Source: Epibacterium ulvae
Lineage (GTDB): Bacteria > Pseudomonadota > Alphaproteobacteria > Rhodobacterales > Rhodobacteraceae
Length of the DNA: 64,000 nt
Assembly: GCF_900102795.1 (NCBI RefSeq)
Contig: NZ_FMWG01000005.1
Span: 248,001 to 312,000 of the forward strand
Reading direction: 5' to 3'
In this document: one piece after another, positions 8,898 to 18,330 of the stretch
How positions within the stretch are numbered: the first letter of the stretch is position 1
How the letters are laid out: every line of letters begins with the position of its first letter
The notes under the pieces: generated by a model
Database searches by the model: none
Told to the model about the DNA's origin: nothing
The model's input: only the letters and a program-made list of their open reading frames with translations
Position numbers and translations under genes: made by a program

Positions 8898-9289
8898 TCT
8901 TTTTTCTCAGGGAACTCTACTGGGCCGCCTTTGTCCGCCCAGGTCGAAAACCCCTCTTTTAAATGAGCCGCTTCAAAGCCCATGTCCTTCAAGGTTGCGA
9001 CGGTTAGCGCAGAACGCCAACCCGACGCACAGTGAAAGACATATTTCTTCTCTTCCTGTGCAAAGATATCTTTGTGGTATGGGCTATCCGGATCCACCCA
9101 AAATTCGATCATGCCCCGCGGCGCGTGAAAACTACCCGGAATATAACCACTGCGCTGGCGCTCGCGAATGTCACGAATATCAACAATGACCACATCCGGG
9201 TCATTCACCATTTCGATCAGATCCTTGGTTTCAATTTCTTCGATACGCCCGCGCGCATTAGCAACCATTTGAGCCGCAGTTGTCTTCAT
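8894..9289 (-). CDS. Rhodanese-like sulfurtransferase
   Basis: Single rhodanese domain of 131 residues. The active-site loop CASGWRSA supplies the catalytic cysteine that carries sulfane sulfur. The N-terminal segment (VVIVDIRDIRERQRSGYIPGSFHAPRG) is the usual CDC25/rhodanese A motif. An AGAGGAAA ribosome site precedes ATG 9289. The gene ends a few bases into the converging IclR gene and starts opposite the FAD oxidase operon across a shared control region with operator site 2. Together with the persulfide dioxygenase it points to sulfane-sulfur handling. Confidence 0.85.
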   Translation of the reverse strand: MKTTAAQMVANARGRIEEIETKDLIEMVNDPDVVIVDIRDIRERQRSGYIPGSFHAPRGMIEFWVDPDSPYHKDIFAQEEKKYVFHCASGWRSALTVATLKDMGFEAAHLKEGFSTWADKGGPVEFPEKKD

Positions 9290-9313
9290 ATTGAGTTTCC
9301 TCTCTTTACCTGA

Positions 9314-9330
9314 ATGCCGATATACGGAAC
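9314..9330. promoter_or_regulatory. Candidate IclR operator, site 2
   Basis: ATGCCGATATACGGAAC is a partial palindrome whose right half CGGAAC is the same as in site 1; on the opposite strand it reads GTTCCG-TATAT-CGGCAT. It lies in the rhodanese/FAD-oxidase divergent region. Ten bases on, AAATGTTGACACA (9340-9352) contains a TTGACA -35-like hexamer for the rightward operon; no good -10 is visible. Confidence 0.5.
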
Positions 9331-9426
9331 GGTCATTTCAAATGTTGACACAATCAACCTGAATGCGCAAGCTTATGGAAAGCACACAGAACGATTCCTG
9401 TGTCAGGAATAAAGGTGAACCTGAGA

Positions 9427-10692
9427 ATGACGCAAATTTCGCTTTGGGACAGGTCCTCAATTGAAGAAGATATGACAGGGACTGCCACACAAGAAGCCAA
9501 AGTTGACGTAGCCGTCGTCGGTGGTGGTTTCACCGGGTTATCGACGGCGCTACACTGCGCGCAAAAAGGGCTATCCGTTCAGGTTATCGAAGCTGAAAAA
9601 ATAGGCTTTGGTGGATCCGGCCGCAATGTCGGTCTGGTCAATGCATCGGTCTGGCTTCCCCCCGCTGACGTGCGCAAACAGCTGGGAGACAATTATGGCC
9701 CTCGGTTTTTGAAAGAATTCAGTGAAGCACCAGAATATGTATTTAACCTGATTGAACAGCATCAAATCCGTTGCGAAGTCACAAAGACAGGCACTGTTCA
9801 CGCAGCACATTCTCCAACCGGATTACGCAGTTTACAGGAGCGCCATGCAGAATGGCAGCGCCTTGGTGCACCTGTTGACCTTTTAGATCGCGCAGAGGTC
9901 GCAAAACTGATTGGCTCTGACGTATTTTACGGCGGTCTTGTAGACCATCGCGCGGGAACCGTTAACCCCATGGGGTACTGCCGTGGGCTGGCCCGGGCGG
10001 CCATGGCGGCTGGTGCAAAGATTGTCACAGGAACGCGCGTGACCAAACTGGCGCGTGAGAATAACGAATGGATCCTTGAAACGCCCAACGGCCAAGTGAT
10101 TGCAAAGCACGTCATATTAGGGACCAATGCTTACACAGATGAGCTGTGGCCCGACTTGAAAAAAGTCTTCACCATGATCCATTATTTTCAACTGGCCACA
10201 AACAGCTTGGGTCCAGAAGCTGATCATATTCTTCCCGGCCGTCAGGGTCTTTGGGACACAGGACAAATCATGTTTAGTGTCCGCCGTGATGCCTTCAATC
10301 GCATTGTTATCGGAAGCATGGGAAAGGTTATCGGCGCAACTGAAAAAGGGCTTTCTCATCGCTGGGCACAAAAGCAGATCAAGCGCCTCTTTCCGGCACT
10401 GGGTGACATCCAATTTGAAGAATCCTGGCATGGGCAAATTGCGATGACGCCAGATCATTTGCCGCGCATCTATGAACTGGCAGATAACATTTACACACCC
10501 ATCGGTTACAACGGCCGTGGCATCACAACAGGTACAGTGTTTGGCAGAGCCATGGCAAATCTGCTTACCGGCGCAGACCGCACATCCTTGCCATTGCCGA
10601 TCACAACATTAAAAACGGTGCCAACGGCGCCAATTTATTCCCGATTTTATGAAACTGCGTTCTATGCGAACCAAGTCTTCAAAAGCATCTGA
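9427..10692 (+). CDS. FAD-dependent amine/amino-acid oxidase (DAO family)
   Basis: Flavoprotein of about 422 residues. VAVVGGGFTGLSTALHC is the dinucleotide-binding fold, and GFGGSGRNVGLVN is the segment seen in gamma-glutamylputrescine-oxidase-like and glycine/sarcosine-oxidase-like members. The C-terminal IGYNGRGIT is the second FAD contact. These enzymes oxidise primary or secondary amines to imines, releasing hydrogen peroxide or passing electrons on. The frame opens with GTG 9400, but ATG 9427 has better ribosome-site spacing (AAAGGTG). It heads a seven-gene rightward operon ending with an ABC ATPase. RidA in the same operon could hydrolyse its imine product. Confidence 0.82.
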   Translation: MTQISLWDRSSIEEDMTGTATQEAKVDVAVVGGGFTGLSTALHCAQKGLSVQVIEAEKIGFGGSGRNVGLVNASVWLPPADVRKQLGDNYGPRFLKEFSEAPEYVFNLIEQHQIRCEVTKTGTVHAAHSPTGLRSLQERHAEWQRLGAPVDLLDRAEVAKLIGSDVFYGGLVDHRAGTVNPMGYCRGLARAAMAAGAKIVTGTRVTKLARENNEWILETPNGQVIAKHVILGTNAYTDELWPDLKKVFTMIHYFQLATNSLGPEADHILPGRQGLWDTGQIMFSVRRDAFNRIVIGSMGKVIGATEKGLSHRWAQKQIKRLFPALGDIQFEESWHGQIAMTPDHLPRIYELADNIYTPIGYNGRGITTGTVFGRAMANLLTGADRTSLPLPITTLKTVPTAPIYSRFYETAFYANQVFKSI

Positions 10693-10698
10693 GGTGAT

Positions 10699-12771
10699 AT
10701 GACAAAGACTGACATCCGTATCGGCGTAGACATCGGAGGTACCTTCACCGACGTCGCGCTGCAGCACCCGAACGGCCTTGCGACCTGCAAGGTTTTAACC
10801 AACTACAACCAACCCGAACAAGCCATCTTGGACGGTATCATCGAAGCCACAGAGCAAGCAGGACTTGAACTGGCTGATATTGATCAAGTGATCCACGGCA
10901 CCACCTTAGTCACCAATGCATTGATTGAGCGCCGTGGCGCAAAGACTGCTTTCATTACCACTGAAGGCTTCCGCGATGTCATTGAAATGCGGTCAGAAAA
11001 TCGGTTTGAACAATATGATCTCAATCTCGCGCTTCCCAAACCATTGGTCCCCCGGGAAGACCGCTTTACCCTAAAAGAACGTATGGGGCCCAATGGCGAG
11101 GTTCTGCTGGCACTTGATCTGGACGAAGTAGACACATTGATCAGCCGTATCCTGGATGGCGGCTATGAAGCCGTTGCCATTGGACTGATGCATTCCTATG
11201 CAAACGGTGCCCATGAGCGCGCTGTAGAAAAAGCACTGCGTGCGGCCTCTCCTGATTTGTCGATCTCAATTTCCTCGGTCATCTCTCCACAGATGCGTGA
11301 ACTGCCACGATTTAACACTGTAATCGCAAATGCATATGTGCGGCCTCAAGTCGCCGATTACCTCAGTCGTCTGGTGCATCGCCTCCGCGAAACTGGCGTC
11401 AACGCACCAGTGTTTATGTTGCATTCCGGCGGCGGTCTAATCACTCTGGAAACCGCCTCAGAACAACCTGTGCGCTTGCTTGAATCCGGCCCTGCAGGTG
11501 GCGCAATCTTTGCCGCAGATTTTGCCCGCGCGCATGGTTTGGACAAAGTGCTGAGCTTTGACATGGGCGGCACAACAGCAAAGATCTGTTTGATCGAAAA
11601 CGGTGCGCCTAAAACAGCAAACACATTTGAAGTGGCCCGCACATATCGCTTCAAGAAAGGGTCGGGCATGACCGTGTCCACGCCAGTTGTGGAGATGGTC
11701 GAAATCGGTGCGGGTGGTGGATCCATTGCGTCGATTGATGCGATGGGTCGTTTGCAGGTCGGTCCAAGGTCTGCTGCCTCAGAGCCTGGGCCAGCATGCT
11801 ATGGGCGCGGCGGGACTGAACCAACGGTCACAGATGCAAACCTCCTGCTTGGCCGCTTGGACCCCGACAACTTTGCAGGTGGCGCGATCCCCTTGCATGT
11901 CGACTGCTCTGAAAGAGCCGCTGGCAAGCTTAGCCTTGAACCACAAGACGCGGCTTTTGGCATCACAGAAATGGTTGATGAAAACATGGCCAATGCGGCA
12001 CGTGTTCATACGGTTGAAAATGGCCGCGACATCGAACATTTCACCATGATTGCCTTTGGAGGCGGCGCTCCATTGCACGCCTGTAGGCTTTGCGAAAAAC
12101 TTGGCATTTCGGCCCTGATCATTCCCCCCGGAGCAGGTGTGGGATCTGCGATTGGCTTCTTAAAGGCTCCTTTCAGCTATGAATCGACACGTGGTCTTTT
12201 CCAACGCTTGGACAGCTTTGATCTAGAGGCCGTGAATGCGGCACTCGACAGTATGGAAAAAGAAGCGCGCGATTTTGTTGAGGACGGTGCGCGCGGAGCC
12301 CCCACTGAAACACGCCTGACAGCCTTGATGCGGTATTCTGGCCAAGGCTGGGAAATCCCAGTGCTTCTACCACATCGCGCATTTGCAGATCACGACATTC
12401 AGACGATACAAACAGCCTTTGAAGAGGCCTATCGCACGCTCTTTGGTCGAACAATCGAAGGGCTTCCTGTTGAAATCACCAATTGGCTGTTAACTGTTGC
12501 CACCGTCTTGCCGGATGCCGATGCGGTAGAACGCCATAGCAAAGGTTCAGACGCCAGTGTTTTGCGAGAGCGGACATTCTTTGATGCCGCACTGCGCAAG
12601 ACGGTCACTGCGAAAGAAGTGGCACGTGGCGACATGACCCCAGGCAAAATGGTGTCCGGCCCGGCGATCATCGTCGAAAATGAGACAACAACAATTGTGA
12701 CATCTGGCTATAGGGTCATAGGACAAGGCGACGGCAGCCTACTGCTTGTGAAAAAGGAGGCAAACGCATGA
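10699..12771 (+). CDS. hyuA: Hydantoinase/oxoprolinase subunit A (HyuA-type ATPase)
   Basis: ASKHA-fold ATP-using subunit of 690 residues. The first phosphate motif is GVDIGGTFTDV; the second is FDMGGTTAK; GAGGGSIA and AFGGGAPLHACRL are further conserved segments. Partnered with subunit B it hydrolyses lactams or hydantoins (5-oxoproline, N-methylhydantoin) or carboxylates ketones, with ATP. A strong ribosome site (GAGGTGAT) precedes ATG and the upstream stop is six bases away. HyuB overlaps its 3' end by 4 bases. Which ring or carbonyl substrate is used cannot be told from the sequence. Confidence 0.9.
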   Translation: MTKTDIRIGVDIGGTFTDVALQHPNGLATCKVLTNYNQPEQAILDGIIEATEQAGLELADIDQVIHGTTLVTNALIERRGAKTAFITTEGFRDVIEMRSENRFEQYDLNLALPKPLVPREDRFTLKERMGPNGEVLLALDLDEVDTLISRILDGGYEAVAIGLMHSYANGAHERAVEKALRAASPDLSISISSVISPQMRELPRFNTVIANAYVRPQVADYLSRLVHRLRETGVNAPVFMLHSGGGLITLETASEQPVRLLESGPAGGAIFAADFARAHGLDKVLSFDMGGTTAKICLIENGAPKTANTFEVARTYRFKKGSGMTVSTPVVEMVEIGAGGGSIASIDAMGRLQVGPRSAASEPGPACYGRGGTEPTVTDANLLLGRLDPDNFAGGAIPLHVDCSERAAGKLSLEPQDAAFGITEMVDENMANAARVHTVENGRDIEHFTMIAFGGGAPLHACRLCEKLGISALIIPPGAGVGSAIGFLKAPFSYESTRGLFQRLDSFDLEAVNAALDSMEKEARDFVEDGARGAPTETRLTALMRYSGQGWEIPVLLPHRAFADHDIQTIQTAFEEAYRTLFGRTIEGLPVEITNWLLTVATVLPDADAVERHSKGSDASVLRERTFFDAALRKTVTAKEVARGDMTPGKMVSGPAIIVENETTTIVTSGYRVIGQGDGSLLLVKKEANA

Positions 12772-14414
12772 GACCTACAGCGATTGATTATCAAATCATG
12801 TGGAACCGCCTCATTGCGGTTGTTGAAGAACAAGCAACCACATTGATCCGCACTGCATTTTCAACCTCTGTCCGCGAGGCTGGCGATTTATCGGCCGGTC
12901 TGTTTGATCGCACAGGTCGCATGATTGCACAGGCCGTGACCGGGACACCGGGGCACGTAAATGCCATGGCGGAAAGCGTTACACATTTTGCCGCACAAAT
13001 CGGACCTGAAAACACGTATGAGGGTGACGTTTTTATCACCAATGATCCGTGGCTTGGAACAGGGCATCTACACGACATCACCGTTGTAACACCAGTGTTT
13101 CGCAAGGCCAAACACATCGGCTATTTTGCCTGTACCGCACATGTGGTGGACATTGGTGGGCGTGGCTTTGGTCCGGATGGGAATGAAGTCTTTGAAGAAG
13201 GGCTCTTAATCCCGATCACAAAGTTTGCGGAACGCGGTAAGGTCCAGGATCTTCTCATCCAGATGGTGCGTGCAAATGTGCGCACACCAGATCAAACTGT
13301 TGGTGATATGTATTCATTGGCAGCCTGCAATGAGGCAGGGGATCGTCGGCTCCAATCCATGATGGATGAGTTTGATGTTGATGTTCTTGACGGCCTATCT
13401 GATTTCATCATCGAAAGCAGTCGCAAAGCCACACTTGAGGCAATTTCTAATGTACCGAATGGCGTATTTACCCATGGCATGCAGGTCGATGGCTACGATG
13501 CTCCAGTTCATATGCAGGTCACTTTAAGCATTCAGGGAAATACGCTGAAAGCCGATTTTGACGGCACCAGCGGTATGAGCCGTTTTGGCGTGAATTGCCC
13601 AGAGGTCTATACGCGCGCCTATGCATGCTATGCATTGAAATGCGCCATTGCCCCGCAAGTGCCAAATAACACGGGCTCGCTTGATCCATTTGAAATAACC
13701 GCACCAGAAGGCTGCATTCTTGCTGCAACACGCCCTGCCCCTGTTTCCGTTCGTCATGTTATGGGGCATTTGGTGCCTGATGTGGTGCTTGGAGCGTTGC
13801 ACAAAATGATGCCCAATACAGTACCTGCTGAAGGCGCCAGTGCGCTCTGGAATATTCAGATTTCCGCACGCCCCTCGGATCCGTCGTCTGGTTTGCCAAA
13901 TCGCGAAGTCTTGATGTTCAATTCAGGCGGCACTGGTGCGCGCCCAGCTTTGGATGGGTTGTCTGCAACGGCGTTCCCTTCGGGCGTGTCAACCATGAGC
14001 GTCGAAGCGACGGAACACGTCGGCCCGATCACTGTTTGGCGCAAAGACCTGCGCGAAGGCTCTGGCGGCGCAGGGGCCTTGCGGGGAGGTCTGGGGCAGA
14101 CCATCGAAATCGAGCCCCGTGACGGATATGATCTTTACTTTAATGCGATGTTTGATCGCGTCGAGAACCCAGCGCGTGGCCGTGACGGTGGCCGAAACGG
14201 CGGGGCTGGCGGCGTACATCTATCTGATGGGACAAAGTTACGATCCAAAGGGCGCCAGTTGATCAAAAATGGACAGCGCCTGATCCTGAGCTTACCTGGC
14301 GGTGGTGGTTTTGGTGATCCCAAAAACCGTACACGGGACGCGATCGAAAATGACATTGCCGCAGGTTTTATCACACAGGATGAAGCACGCGAAATTTATG
14401 AATACGAAGGTTAG
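12768..14414 (+). CDS. hyuB: Hydantoinase/oxoprolinase subunit B
   Basis: HyuB-type subunit of 548 residues. It begins with DYQIMWNRLIAVVEEQ and contains the family segments FITNDPWLGTGHLHDI and CTAHVVDIGGRG, the C-terminal GGAGALRGGLGQ and the closing LPGGGGFGDP. It starts by an ATGA overlap with hyuA, the usual sign of coupled translation of the two subunits. The A and B subunits act together in the cytoplasm. Confidence 0.9.
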   Translation: MRPTAIDYQIMWNRLIAVVEEQATTLIRTAFSTSVREAGDLSAGLFDRTGRMIAQAVTGTPGHVNAMAESVTHFAAQIGPENTYEGDVFITNDPWLGTGHLHDITVVTPVFRKAKHIGYFACTAHVVDIGGRGFGPDGNEVFEEGLLIPITKFAERGKVQDLLIQMVRANVRTPDQTVGDMYSLAACNEAGDRRLQSMMDEFDVDVLDGLSDFIIESSRKATLEAISNVPNGVFTHGMQVDGYDAPVHMQVTLSIQGNTLKADFDGTSGMSRFGVNCPEVYTRAYACYALKCAIAPQVPNNTGSLDPFEITAPEGCILAATRPAPVSVRHVMGHLVPDVVLGALHKMMPNTVPAEGASALWNIQISARPSDPSSGLPNREVLMFNSGGTGARPALDGLSATAFPSGVSTMSVEATEHVGPITVWRKDLREGSGGAGALRGGLGQTIEIEPRDGYDLYFNAMFDRVENPARGRDGGRNGGAGGVHLSDGTKLRSKGRQLIKNGQRLILSLPGGGGFGDPKNRTRDAIENDIAAGFITQDEAREIYEYEG

Positions 14415-14423
14415 GAAATGAAG

Positions 14424-15173
14424 ATGAGCGAACAACCTATTGCGTTGGTGACTGGCGCTGCTCAGGGAATTGGGCTGGCTTGCGCCAAATCGTTACTCGA
14501 AGAAGGCTACCAGCTTGTTCTAGCGGATATAAACGCCGAAGGTGTCGCCCAGGCCGCTAAAGATCTTGGAGCACTTGCAGGGCTAGCCTGCGACATGGGA
14601 GATCTTGATCAAGTCAACGCGATGATCGACACAATCGAAGCAGATTTTGGTCCCATCGCAGCACTTGTCAACAATGCGGGTATCGCGATGCCCGGCGACT
14701 TTTTGACCTATGAGTTGGACGCTTTCGACAAGGTTATGGATGTAAACCTGCGTGGTGTCTTTGTGGCCATGCAGCGTGTCGCAAACACGATGGTCGAAAA
14801 AGGCATCGCAGGTGCTATTGTGAACATGTCTTCCATCAACGCACAGGTCGCTATTCCATCCATTCCTGCCTATTGTGCCTCAAAAGGAGGCATTATGCAG
14901 TTGACCAAGGTTGCTGCCCTGTCCCTTGCCAAGCATAATATCCGCGTCAACGCAGTTGGCCCCGGCTCCATCGATACAGAGATGATGGCAGGTGTAAACG
15001 CCAACCCTGATGCAATGAAAATGGTTATGTCGCGCACCCCCCTTCAGCGCGTCGGCGAAGCCCGCGAGATTGGCGATGTTGTCGCATTCTTGTGCTCCAA
15101 GAAAGCCAGCTACATCACCGGTGAAACCATCTATGTAGATGGTGGTCGGCTTGGCATGAACTACACCTGTTAA
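14424..15173 (+). CDS. Short-chain dehydrogenase/reductase
   Basis: Classical SDR of about 249 residues. TGAAQGIG is the NAD(P)-binding glycine motif, NNAG is present, and the catalytic residues are the serine in MSSINAQ and the YCASK tyrosine-lysine pair. The C-terminal ITGETIYVDGG is typical of FabG-like oxidoreductases. ATG 14418 and ATG 14424 are both possible; AGGA seven bases upstream favours 14424. It sits between hyuB and an acyl-CoA synthetase gene, suggesting oxidation of a hydroxy intermediate or reduction of a keto intermediate in the pathway. Confidence 0.87.
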   Translation: MSEQPIALVTGAAQGIGLACAKSLLEEGYQLVLADINAEGVAQAAKDLGALAGLACDMGDLDQVNAMIDTIEADFGPIAALVNNAGIAMPGDFLTYELDAFDKVMDVNLRGVFVAMQRVANTMVEKGIAGAIVNMSSINAQVAIPSIPAYCASKGGIMQLTKVAALSLAKHNIRVNAVGPGSIDTEMMAGVNANPDAMKMVMSRTPLQRVGEAREIGDVVAFLCSKKASYITGETIYVDGGRLGMNYTC

Positions 15174-15189
15174 GGGAAAGAGCCACACG

Positions 15190-17088
15190 ATGAGTTACGC
15201 AGACGCATATGCTTCCTGGCAAAAGGATCCAGTCGCTTTTTGGAAAAAGGCTGGTGAAGGGATCGATTGGTTCACTCCAGCAGAGAAGATATTTGATCCC
15301 GATATGGGGGTTTATGGTCGCTGGTTTACAGGCGCGACCTGCAATACCTGTTATAATGCTGTGGACCGCCATGTCGATGCGGGTCATGGAGAACGTCTGG
15401 CGATCTCATATGACAGTCCGGTAACCGACACCAAAGCGACCTTTTCTTTTGCACAAGTGAAAGAAGAGGTCAGTGCACTTGCAGCGGTGATGCGCGATCA
15501 GGGCGTGGAAAAAGGTGATCGTGTCATCATCTACATGCCAATGGTCCCACAGGCCATTTTTGCAATGCTCGCCTGTGCCCGCTTGGGGGCTGTGCATTCT
15601 GTGGTCTTTGGTGGCTTTGCGCCCAAGGAACTGGCCACTCGTATCGACGACTCCGCTCCCAAATTGGTAATTTCGGCCTCATGCGGGATCGAGCCAAACC
15701 GCGTAATTGCATATAAGCCGCTTTTAGACGAAGCGATTGAGCTGTCATCAAGCAAACCAGACAGTTGCATCATTTTGCAGCGAGAGGCGCTGACATGTGA
15801 TCTAAAGGCCGGGTATGATATCGATTATACACAGGCAGTGACAGCTGCAAAAGCTGACGCGCGCGGCACCGAATGTGTCCCGGTACTCGCAACAGATCCA
15901 CTTTATATCTTGTATACATCAGGGACGACAGGTCAGCCCAAAGGCGTTGTACGTGACACTGGTGGGCACATGGTTGCAATGCAGTGGTCCATGCATGCCC
16001 ATTATGGTGTGAAACCTGGTGAGGTCTTTTGGGCCGCCTCGGATGTGGGTTGGGTCGTGGGTCATAGCTATATCTGCTATGCACCCCTCATCGCAGGCTG
16101 TGGCACGGTGGTTTATGAAGGCAAACCCGTTGGCACCCCGGATGCTGGTGCCTTTTGGCGGGTGATCCAAGACAACAAGGTAACCGCACTGTTCACTGCA
16201 CCAACCGCGTTTCGCGCAATAAAAAAGGAAGACCCCAAGGGAGAGTTGATTGATCAATATGATCTCAGCCATTTCCGCACGCTGTTCTTGGCCGGTGAAC
16301 GGTCTGATCCAGCAACAATCGAATGGGCGCAAAAACATCTAAAACGCCCAGTCATCGATCATTGGTGGCAAACAGAAACCGGCTGGGCCATGTCAGGAAA
16401 CCCTGTCGGCTTGGGCTCATTCCCTATTAAACTAGGTTCTCCCGGCAAACCAATGCCCGGCTATGATATTCACGTTCTGGATGATGACGGAAACCCGGTG
16501 CCCCCCGGCACCCTGGGCAACATTGTCTGTAAACTCCCCCTGCCACCTTCTGGGTTTCCAACGCTTTGGCAAGCGCCTGACCGGTTTCAGTCGAGTTACT
16601 TAGAAGAGTTTCCCGGCTATTATGCGACCTCTGACGCAGGGATCATCGATGAGGACGGCTATGTCTTCATCATGGCGAGGACCGATGACATCATCAATGT
16701 CGCAGGGCACCGGCTGTCTACCGGCGCAATGGAAGAAGTTCTGGGTGCACATCCTGACGTCGCAGAATCTGCGGTCATTGGTGTTGCGGATCCTTTGAAA
16801 GGCCAGATGCCATTGGGGTTTTACGTCGCCAACGACGGCGCAAACCGTGACCCAGACGAGCTAGAAAAAGAGCTTGTGCAATTGGTTCGTGCCAAAATCG
16901 GCGCGGTTGCAGCGTTTAAGACAGCCCTGCCTGTAAAACGCTTACCAAAAACAAGATCCGGGAAAGTCTTGCGCGGCACAATGCAAAAGATTGCAGATCA
17001 AAAGACTTTTAAAATACCCGCTGCCATCGACGATCCTGAAATTCTGTCTGAAATCAATGATGTACTAAAAGGAAAAGGCCTGCTGTGA
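15190..17088 (+). CDS. Acyl-CoA synthetase, propionyl-CoA synthetase type (PrpE-like)
   Basis: AMP-forming ligase of 632 residues. The ATP-binding P-loop is [14 protein letters not shown], the WWQTETGW segment marks the acyl-adenylate pocket, and the C-terminal TRSGKVLRG carries the lysine needed for adenylation. The N-terminal [12 protein letters not shown] and [10 protein letters not shown] segments are typical of acetyl/propionyl-CoA synthetases. It would activate a short carboxylic acid left after nitrogen and sulfur removal. It overlaps the RidA start by one base. Confidence 0.87.
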   Translation: MSYADAYASWQKDPVAFWKKAGEGIDWFTPAEKIFDPDMGVYGRWFTGATCNTCYNAVDRHVDAGHGERLAISYDSPVTDTKATFSFAQVKEEVSALAAVMRDQGVEKGDRVIIYMPMVPQAIFAMLACARLGAVHSVVFGGFAPKELATRIDDSAPKLVISASCGIEPNRVIAYKPLLDEAIELSSSKPDSCIILQREALTCDLKAGYDIDYTQAVTAAKADARGTECVPVLATDPLYILYTSGTTGQPKGVVRDTGGHMVAMQWSMHAHYGVKPGEVFWAASDVGWVVGHSYICYAPLIAGCGTVVYEGKPVGTPDAGAFWRVIQDNKVTALFTAPTAFRAIKKEDPKGELIDQYDLSHFRTLFLAGERSDPATIEWAQKHLKRPVIDHWWQTETGWAMSGNPVGLGSFPIKLGSPGKPMPGYDIHVLDDDGNPVPPGTLGNIVCKLPLPPSGFPTLWQAPDRFQSSYLEEFPGYYATSDAGIIDEDGYVFIMARTDDIINVAGHRLSTGAMEEVLGAHPDVAESAVIGVADPLKGQMPLGFYVANDGANRDPDELEKELVQLVRAKIGAVAAFKTALPVKRLPKTRSGKVLRGTMQKIADQKTFKIPAAIDDPEILSEINDVLKGKGLL

Positions 17089-17435
17089 TGATTGAACGCA
17101 AACAAACTGGCACACGTATGTCAAAAATCGTGATCCACAACCAAGTGGCTTATTTGTCCGGTCAGGTCGGTGCTGGCGACACCGTTGCCGACCAAACCAA
17201 AGATTGCCTGTCTCGCGTTGATGCACTTCTGGAAGAGGCAGGTTCGGATCGCAAACATATCTTGCAAGCCATCATTTGGCTTTCCGATATGAATGACTTT
17301 GCAGAGATGAACGATATTTGGGATGCATGGGTTCCTGAAGGCCATGCGCCAGCCCGTGCCTGTGGTGAAGCGAAACTGGCACGCGATGTGCTAAAAGTGG
17401 AAATCATCGTCACCGCCGCAGTCAAAAGCAGCTGA
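17088..17435 (+). CDS. RidA/YjgF-family enamine/imine deaminase
   Basis: Small RidA-family protein of about 115 residues beginning [15 protein letters not shown]. The conserved YLSGQVG stretch and the [14 protein letters not shown]-terminus with its arginine and glutamate fit the family. RidA proteins hydrolyse reactive enamines and imines such as 2-aminoacrylate, which PLP C-S lyases release, and imines from amine oxidases. Both enzyme kinds are encoded nearby (metC-like lyase and DAO oxidase), so its role fits well. The start overlaps the stop of the acyl-CoA synthetase. Confidence 0.87.
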   Translation: MIERKQTGTRMSKIVIHNQVAYLSGQVGAGDTVADQTKDCLSRVDALLEEAGSDRKHILQAIIWLSDMNDFAEMNDIWDAWVPEGHAPARACGEAKLARDVLKVEIIVTAAVKSS

Positions 17436-17446
17436 GAGGACATCAG

Positions 17447-18190
17447 ATGGCTGAAACACCTGCAGTTCAATTGAAGAACGTAGAAAAATACTATGGGACG
17501 TTCCACGCGCTGAAATCCATCAACCTTTCGGTTGGCAAGGGTGAGAAGATCGTCGTGTGCGGCCCTTCTGGATCCGGCAAATCAACGATGATCCGAACCA
17601 TCAATCAGTTGGAAGAACACCAGTCTGGCGAGATCCTGATAAATGGCGCACCAATCAGCGCAAATGATCCTACGATTGATGATCTACGTCAGGATGTTGG
17701 CATGGTGTTTCAGCACTTTAATCTGTTTCCACATATGACAATTCTAGAGAATTGCACCCTCGCCCCAACTGTGGTGCGCAAAGTATCTCAGAAAGACGCT
17801 GAAAAAACCGCGATGGCCTATCTTGAAAAGGTGCAGATCGCCAATCAGGCTTTTAAATACCCCGGGCAATTATCTGGCGGCCAGCAACAGCGTGTTGCAA
17901 TCGCACGCGCGCTCTGCATGAAGCCAGAAATTCTCTTGTTTGATGAACCAACTTCCGCACTGGATCCCGAAATGATCGGCGAAGTGCTGGATGTGATGGA
18001 GACCCTTGCAGAAGAAGGGATGACCATGGTCTGCGTGACTCATGAAATGGGATTTGCACGCAAAGTAGCGGATCGCGTGATCTTTATGGATGCGGGTGAG
18101 ATCATCGAAGAAGACACACCAGACGCGTTCTTCACCAATCCCAAGAATGAGCGCACGCAAACCTTCTTAGAACAAGTCTTAACCCACTAG
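17447..18190 (+). CDS. aapP: Amino-acid ABC transporter ATP-binding protein (AapP-like)
   Basis: ABC ATPase of 247 residues of the polar amino-acid family. Walker A is GPSGSGKS, the signature is LSGGQQQR, Walker B is [14 protein letters not shown], and the switch histidine is in VCVTHEMG. The ribosome site GAGAGGAC is well placed. No permease genes are adjacent. The missing partner set, aapJQM without aapP, lies at 1-2888, so this is most likely the ATPase for that importer, left at the far end of the catabolic operon. That tie is an inference from gene counts and family. Confidence 0.9.
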   Translation: MAETPAVQLKNVEKYYGTFHALKSINLSVGKGEKIVVCGPSGSGKSTMIRTINQLEEHQSGEILINGAPISANDPTIDDLRQDVGMVFQHFNLFPHMTILENCTLAPTVVRKVSQKDAEKTAMAYLEKVQIANQAFKYPGQLSGGQQQRVAIARALCMKPEILLFDEPTSALDPEMIGEVLDVMETLAEEGMTMVCVTHEMGFARKVADRVIFMDAGEIIEEDTPDAFFTNPKNERTQTFLEQVLTH

Positions 18191-18330
18191 TAAGCGTGAC
18201 TAAGTGCGAAACTTTTTACATACCATTGAAAAGATGGGGGAGTTTTAGCGCATATCCAGGTCAACAAGTGAAGCAGTTTTGCAGCCTTGTTCACAAATAG
18301 CACAGTCTACAATCAGCTAGGCCAGGAAAA

